From an uncultured Oscillospiraceae bacterium (GTDB lineage: Bacteria > Bacillota > Clostridia > Oscillospirales > Ruminococcaceae), in NCBI GenBank assembly GCA_910587465.1, contig CAJUMS010000095.1, forward strand, positions 1 to 9,156: DNA of 9,156 bases, written 5' to 3'. Below, one piece after another: positions 5,841 through 9,156 of the stretch; position 1 is the stretch's first letter; each line of letters starts with the position of its first letter. The notes beneath the pieces are model-generated. The model was not told the DNA's origin, made no database searches, and was given only the letters and a program-made list of their open reading frames with translations. A program made the position numbers and the translations under genes.

Positions 5841-6095
5841 ATGAACAATAAAACCGAAAAACAGCTTAAGGACATGGAGAACGCGATGAAAAGCCCCTCG
5901 GAGAGCGCGGTGCCGAACGGAGAGCTGCCGGACGACGCTCTGGACGGAGTGGCAGGTGGCGCCGTTCTCAATTCCTTGTTTTATATCGCGAGATGCAAAA
6001 AATGCGGCTGGCAGTCCTGCCCGTTCGACAATCGGGGGGAGAACGATCTGGCGGTGATCGTGATGGATCACTGCTCCGCTAACCCCAATTGCTAG
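5841..6095 (+). CDS. Short-leader Cys-containing peptide precursor P9
   Basis: This is an 84-residue protein with AGGTG upstream (5831-5835). It lacks most of the Nif11 helical leader but keeps its end, GELPDDALDGVAGG, at residues 27-40, so it belongs to the same export set. The core begins AVLNSLFYIA rather than with Cys. It has five cysteines, 52, 55, 60, 78 and 84, in the order C-KK-C-G, C60, then D-H-C and a C-terminal Cys. C52-x2-C55-G is again a zinc-knuckle shape. The 137-base gap before it shows no convincing promoter or precursor relic. It is the copy nearest the maturase and the most divergent. Confidence 0.8.
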   Translation: MNNKTEKQLKDMENAMKSPSESAVPNGELPDDALDGVAGGAVLNSLFYIARCKKCGWQSCPFDNRGENDLAVIVMDHCSANPNC

Positions 6096-6117
6096 GGAGA
6101 TTTCGCGGTGTTTAACA

Positions 6118-6147
6118 TTGACAGCAGAAATGTGAAGTTCGGATAAA
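6118..6147 (+). promoter_or_regulatory. Weak candidate promoter before the radical SAM gene
   Basis: A perfect -35 (TTGACA, 6118-6123) is followed after 18 bases by GATAAA (6142-6147, four of six to consensus). Against it, the expected transcript start would fall at or in the ribosome binding site (6153-6158), leaving a leader of only about 14 bases. The -35 may be chance. Confidence 0.22.
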
Positions 6148-6167
6148 TGTTTTAGGAGTGTGCCGAT

Positions 6168-7562
6168 TTGAGTTACATATTAAATCCAAATATCGCTTTG
6201 CGGTCGTGGCGGCTGGTGCCGTACGCGTATTATATAAAAGGCGTTCGGGACGCGAGGGGCTTGAAAAAGGACGAGTTTGAGCTTCTTTTGAAGTGCGACG
6301 GAAAGACAGAGCTGGACGATAATTCACCGCTTGTTAGGAAATTTTCGGAATACGGCATTATTGCTCCCGCAAGGAACGGAGACGAGTTGTCGGAATGGCA
6401 GAAACACCTCGACTGTGATAACCGTTACTTCCCCGCCATGGAATACGCGATAACGGGAAAATGCAATTATAACTGTCTGCATTGCTTTAACGCCGCCGAC
6501 AACTCGCCGCTGATGAGCGAATGGACGCTCGGCGAGGCGAAAGCAATGCTGGAGCAGGCGCAAAAATGCGGTGTTAACGCGATAACTCTCACGGGCGGAG
6601 AGCCTATGCTGCATAAAAATTTCTTTGAGATAATCGAGGAGATATATAAGCGCGGAATGTACGTCGCGGAGATAAACACCAACGGGCATTTCATCGACCA
6701 AACCGCGCTTGACAGAATGAAAGCTCTCGGCTGCACTCCCATTATCAAGATATCCTTTGACGGACTCGGTCGTCACGATTGGCTGCGAAACCGCGAGGGT
6801 GCGGAGAAAAATGCGCTCGCGGCACTTCGTCTATGCAAGGAGAACGGCTTTGAGACATGGGCTCAGACCAACGTTCACCGTCTTAATCTCGAAACGATTC
6901 TGCCGACTGCGGAAATGCTTGACGAAATGGGAATTGACGAAATGCGTATAATCCGTACCTCTGAAAGCCCGCGCTGGAAAGAAAACGCGGGTGACGCCTG
7001 TCTTGACGTCGACGAATACTACGAAAAAATGTTTGATTTCGCCGAAAAATATACCCAAAAGCCGCACAAAATGGACGTCGATATATGGCAATTCCTGACG
7101 ATATTCCCGAGCACGGCGGCGTTCCGTGTTCGTCCCGTGGAGTGCGGCGAGGGCGAATACCGCGACAGTCTGCCCGTATGCCTCGGAAACCGCGGGAAGA
7201 TCGCCGCCGCGGCAAACGGCAACGTCTATCCATGCCTGCAGCTTTCGGGCTTTTACGACGCGCACGGAAAGATCCTCGGCAACATAAAAACGGAAGGTCT
7301 TCAGCCGCTTTTGCAAAGCGGAAAATATCTTGACGAGGTATGCGCTACGGTCAAAACGCTTGCGGTAAATAATACCAAATGCGCGGGATGCAAATACTTC
7401 AGATATTGCGTCGGCGGCTGCCGCGCGTTAGCGGTGGGGCTTACGGGAGATAAATTCGGCAGCGACCCCGCCAAGTGCGTATTTTTCAAAAACGGCTGGT
7501 ACGGGCGGATAACGGAGATGCTTGACGGCTGGGAAAATATCGCGCCCATGGAGATCGAATGA
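6168..7562 (+). CDS. Radical SAM/SPASM peptide maturase
   Basis: This is a 464-residue enzyme. It starts at TTG, nine bases after TAGGAG (6153-6158). Residues 1 to about 90 form a separate domain (ILNPNIALRSWRLV ... EFELLLKCDG) resembling the PqqD/winged-helix leader-binding modules fused to RiPP radical SAM enzymes; this is an inference from shape. The catalytic core has C99-NYN-C103-LH-C106, the site for the SAM-cleaving 4Fe-4S cluster, and TGGEP at 142-146. The SPASM domain has C338, G351-x4-C356, C405-x2-C408-x5-C414-x3-C418 and C437, the full ligand pattern for auxiliary clusters. Such enzymes typically crosslink Cys sulfur to carbon, form carbon-carbon bonds or epimerise residues in peptides. 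Being next to nine Nif11-leader precursors, it is likely their maturase. The actual modification cannot be predicted. Confidence 0.92.
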   Translation: MSYILNPNIALRSWRLVPYAYYIKGVRDARGLKKDEFELLLKCDGKTELDDNSPLVRKFSEYGIIAPARNGDELSEWQKHLDCDNRYFPAMEYAITGKCNYNCLHCFNAADNSPLMSEWTLGEAKAMLEQAQKCGVNAITLTGGEPMLHKNFFEIIEEIYKRGMYVAEINTNGHFIDQTALDRMKALGCTPIIKISFDGLGRHDWLRNREGAEKNALAALRLCKENGFETWAQTNVHRLNLETILPTAEMLDEMGIDEMRIIRTSESPRWKENAGDACLDVDEYYEKMFDFAEKYTQKPHKMDVDIWQFLTIFPSTAAFRVRPVECGEGEYRDSLPVCLGNRGKIAAAANGNVYPCLQLSGFYDAHGKILGNIKTEGLQPLLQSGKYLDEVCATVKTLAVNNTKCAGCKYFRYCVGGCRALAVGLTGDKFGSDPAKCVFFKNGWYGRITEMLDGWENIAPMEIE

Positions 7563-7747
7563 TGGAGAAGATATTGCGGGAGCTGTTTGACTTTCAGAGA
7601 TTTTCGGGTAACGCGCGTCTCGAAGAAATGATATCCGATACCGAGAGACGATACAACAAAGCGCTTTCCGACGATGAGCTTGCAAGGGTTAACGCCGCGG
7701 GGGAGCTTTTGCCGACGGAACGCCGCGAGGATAAACCCGATGATTGA
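7559..7747 (+). CDS. Small Cys-free protein with a leader-like segment
   Basis: The protein has 62 residues, or 61 from the second ATG at 7562. Its start overlaps the stop of the radical SAM gene (ATGA), and GGAG lies at 7550-7553, so translation is probably coupled. The N-terminus (KILRELFDFQRFSGNARLEE) is helical in character and the tail is charged. Residues about 36-49 read ALSDDELARVNAAG, close to ELSDDELDNVAGGG at the end of the precursor leaders. No Cys is present and there is no core. I do not recognise a characterised family. Possible roles are a leader mimic, an accessory chaperone, a regulator, or an unrelated helical protein with a chance match. Confidence 0.72.
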   Translation: MMEKILRELFDFQRFSGNARLEEMISDTERRYNKALSDDELARVNAAGELLPTERREDKPDD

Positions 7748-8252
7748 GCTGTGTGAAAATATTGAATTTGAGCGTATTTATATCGAGTTCAGGGACAAGG
7801 TAACGCGGTATGTGCGCGGAAAAATAGCCAACGAGCAAGACGCGGAGGACGTTGTCTCCGACGTTTTTGTCAAGGTGTTTAACGGGCTTTACGGATATGA
7901 CCGGAAAAAATCCTCCGTGTCAACATGGATATACACGATAGCACATAATACCGTTATAGACCATTACAAAACGGCAAAATCTGTTTGCGAGCTTCCGGGC
8001 AATCTGTGCTCCGAGGATAATATTGACGAGGCATTGCTGAACGAAGAGGCGCTTGAAGACCTTGCGAACGCGCTGGAACGGCTCACCGAGCGGGAACGCG
8101 ATATCATCATTCTGCACTATTACAGCGGAAAAACGCTGAAAAATATTGCGGAAAAAATGAATATCTCATACAGCTACGTCAAGCTTCTGCACGGAAACGC
8201 GCTGAAAGCCCTGCGCGTAATAATGAACAAAGGGCGCTTTGAAGGAGAATGA
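7740..8252 (+). CDS. Sigma-70 family (ECF-like) RNA polymerase sigma factor
   Basis: The protein has 170 residues. I chose the ATG at 7740 (MIELCENIEFERIY), nine bases after GAGG, and not the start 66 bases earlier, which would run inside the preceding gene; the remaining overlap is 8 bases. Region 2 is at about residues 10-80, with DAEDVVSDVFVKVFNG and STWIYTIAHNTVIDHY (W63), which bind core polymerase and the -10 element. A short acidic linker follows. Region 4 starts near L115 (LTERERDIIILHYYSG), with a helix-turn-helix (LKNIAEKMNISYSYVKLL) for the -35. There is no sigma-1 or sigma-3 domain, as in ECF factors. It probably directs transcription of this cluster or of a stress regulon; no target promoter is recognisable here. 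Confidence 0.92.
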   Translation: MIELCENIEFERIYIEFRDKVTRYVRGKIANEQDAEDVVSDVFVKVFNGLYGYDRKKSSVSTWIYTIAHNTVIDHYKTAKSVCELPGNLCSEDNIDEALLNEEALEDLANALERLTERERDIIILHYYSGKTLKNIAEKMNISYSYVKLLHGNALKALRVIMNKGRFEGE

Positions 8253-8254
8253 TT

Positions 8255-8566
8255 ATGGAACACAATTTTCAAAACGGAACGCTGACGGTTTTTCTGCCGG
8301 TAAGAATAGATTCCGCAAACGCCGCGGACACCGAGGCAAAGCTGCTCGACCTTGTGGAGGATTACGAGCCGAACGCCGTTGTTATGGACGCGAAGGATAT
8401 GCAGTACATATGCAGCGCGGGACTGAGAATTATTCTGAATGTCAAAAAGAAAGTGTCCGACACGGAGGTGATTAACGCGTCCTCCGTGGTATACGATATT
8501 TTTAAAACCACGGGCTTCAATATTGTTTTGAATATCACAAAGGTTCACCGAAACAGGAGTAAATGA
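8255..8566 (+). CDS. STAS-domain anti-sigma-factor antagonist
   Basis: The protein has 103 residues. The ATG at 8255 lies seven bases after AAGGAG (8242-8247), which is better placed than the ATG at 8249. One STAS domain fills the protein. It starts with the beta strands LTVFLPVRIDSANA and reaches VVMDAKDMQYICSAGLRII, where S54 is the likely phosphorylated serine. The usual Asp before it is replaced by Cys53. In the SpoIIAA/RsbV family this serine is phosphorylated by an anti-sigma kinase, and the dephosphorylated form frees the sigma factor. The gene starts two bases after the sigma gene, so the two are probably partners. No kinase or phosphatase is visible in the window. Confidence 0.9.
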   Translation: MEHNFQNGTLTVFLPVRIDSANAADTEAKLLDLVEDYEPNAVVMDAKDMQYICSAGLRIILNVKKKVSDTEVINASSVVYDIFKTTGFNIVLNITKVHRNRSK

Positions 8567-8567
8567 T

Positions 8568-9156
8568 TTGGAGCTCAGACAAAACGAACAATTTCTGAAA
8601 AAGGCGTATAATAAGGCTCTTCTGCCGTGCATACTGTCGGTGCTGAGCGGCAACATCAACATCTTAGCGGACGGCATTCTGGTGGGACAAAGGCTCGGCA
8701 CGAACGCTCTTGCGGCGATAAATTTCAGTTTGCCCGTGTATCTGGTTTTATGTATCGCGGGCTCGTTCGTCGTGTCCGGAACGACTATTTGCGCCTCGGA
8801 CGCTATCGGGAAAAATCAGACCGAAAAGGCACAGGGTCTTTACCGTATGTCGATTTTTTGGTGTACGGCAGTTTCTGTTATAATAACGATTTTCGGTTTG
8901 TTGTTTCTGAAACCGCTGTCGAATTTGCTGTGTTCCGATGTCGATGTAATGCCGCTTGTGATGGAATATTCCGGCGTAACGCTCGCGGGCGCGTTGCCCA
9001 AAATACTCATCTACATACCGTTCTGGTTTTTGCGGCTGGACGGACGAAACGGTCAGGTCACGCTGATGATGACGATCATGGGCGTGGGCAACGTGATTCT
9101 GGATGTGCTGTTTTTGTACGCGTTCGATATGGGAATATTCGGCGCGGCGCTGGCGA
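8568..9156 (+). CDS. MATE family multidrug/metabolite efflux transporter, N-terminal part
   Basis: This is the first 196 residues of an integral membrane protein that runs past the window. The start is TTG at 8568, eight bases after AGGAG (8555-8559) and one base beyond the STAS stop. The beginning (ALLPCILSVLSG, ILADGILVGQRLGTNALAAI) is typical of MATE proteins, with hydrophobic helices around residues 17-40, 48-72, 93-115 and 130-155. MATE proteins export cations or drugs using H+ or Na+ gradients. In this operon it could act in self-protection or export of a product, but MATE genes are also common neighbours by chance. Confidence 0.9.
   Translation, partial: MELRQNEQFLKKAYNKALLPCILSVLSGNINILADGILVGQRLGTNALAAINFSLPVYLVLCIAGSFVVSGTTICASDAIGKNQTEKAQGLYRMSIFWCTAVSVIITIFGLLFLKPLSNLLCSDVDVMPLVMEYSGVTLAGALPKILIYIPFWFLRLDGRNGQVTLMMTIMGVGNVILDVLFLYAFDMGIFGAALA

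Overview
The window looks like part of a peptide natural-product (RiPP) gene cluster from an anaerobic gut-type Firmicute, most likely a clostridial (Oscillospiraceae/Lachnospiraceae-like) genome. This assignment is an inference. It rests on strong AGGAGG-type ribosome binding sites, some TTG starts, moderate GC content, and the gene set: Nif11-leader precursors, an NHLP/NHLM-type exporter, a SPASM radical SAM enzyme and an STAS protein. Every gene is on the + strand. I see no RNA genes, insertion sequences or CRISPR arrays, and no gene-free stretch longer than 300 bases.

Layout. Bases 3-233 are the C-terminal end of an ABC exporter ATPase that resembles the NHLM/NHLP bacteriocin-export family. 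Bases 316-2328 encode a lipoprotein of the SdsA1-like alkylsulfatase family, with all seven expected metal ligands. From 2382 to 6095 runs an array of nine precursor peptides (P1-P9). P1-P8 share a leader of about 60 residues ending in V(A/S)GGG followed by Cys; P9 has a shortened leader ending in VAGGA. The cores are Cys-rich and very different in sequence, and they look like small zinc ribbons or knuckles. P1, P2, P6 and P8, and more distantly P5, share one core scaffold. P7 shares only its Cx4CxxCG element. P3, P4 and P9 have other architectures. P5 and P8 have ATA where the others have ATG. P8 also has a frameshift in its leader, at a CTTTGAC site. A short relic of another precursor tail lies between P6 and P7.

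Bases 6168-7562 encode a radical SAM/SPASM maturase with an extra N-terminal domain. A 61-62 residue Cys-free protein follows at 7559-7747; it carries an LSDDEL..V-like segment resembling the end of the precursor leaders. Then come an ECF-like sigma factor (7740-8252), an STAS anti-sigma-factor antagonist (8255-8566) and the start of a MATE transporter (8568 onward). These downstream genes overlap or nearly touch, so translational coupling is likely.

Working model (inference). The exporter and radical SAM enzyme would recognise the common leader. The enzyme would modify the Cys-rich cores, or the cores would bind metal, and the leader would be cut after the Gly-Gly motif during export. The sigma/STAS pair would control expression. 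The role of the lipoprotein sulfatase-like enzyme and of the MATE protein in this pathway cannot be read from sequence. The most unusual feature is one maturase serving nine precursors that keep their leader while exchanging zinc-ribbon-like cores, with signs of recent duplication, core replacement and decay.
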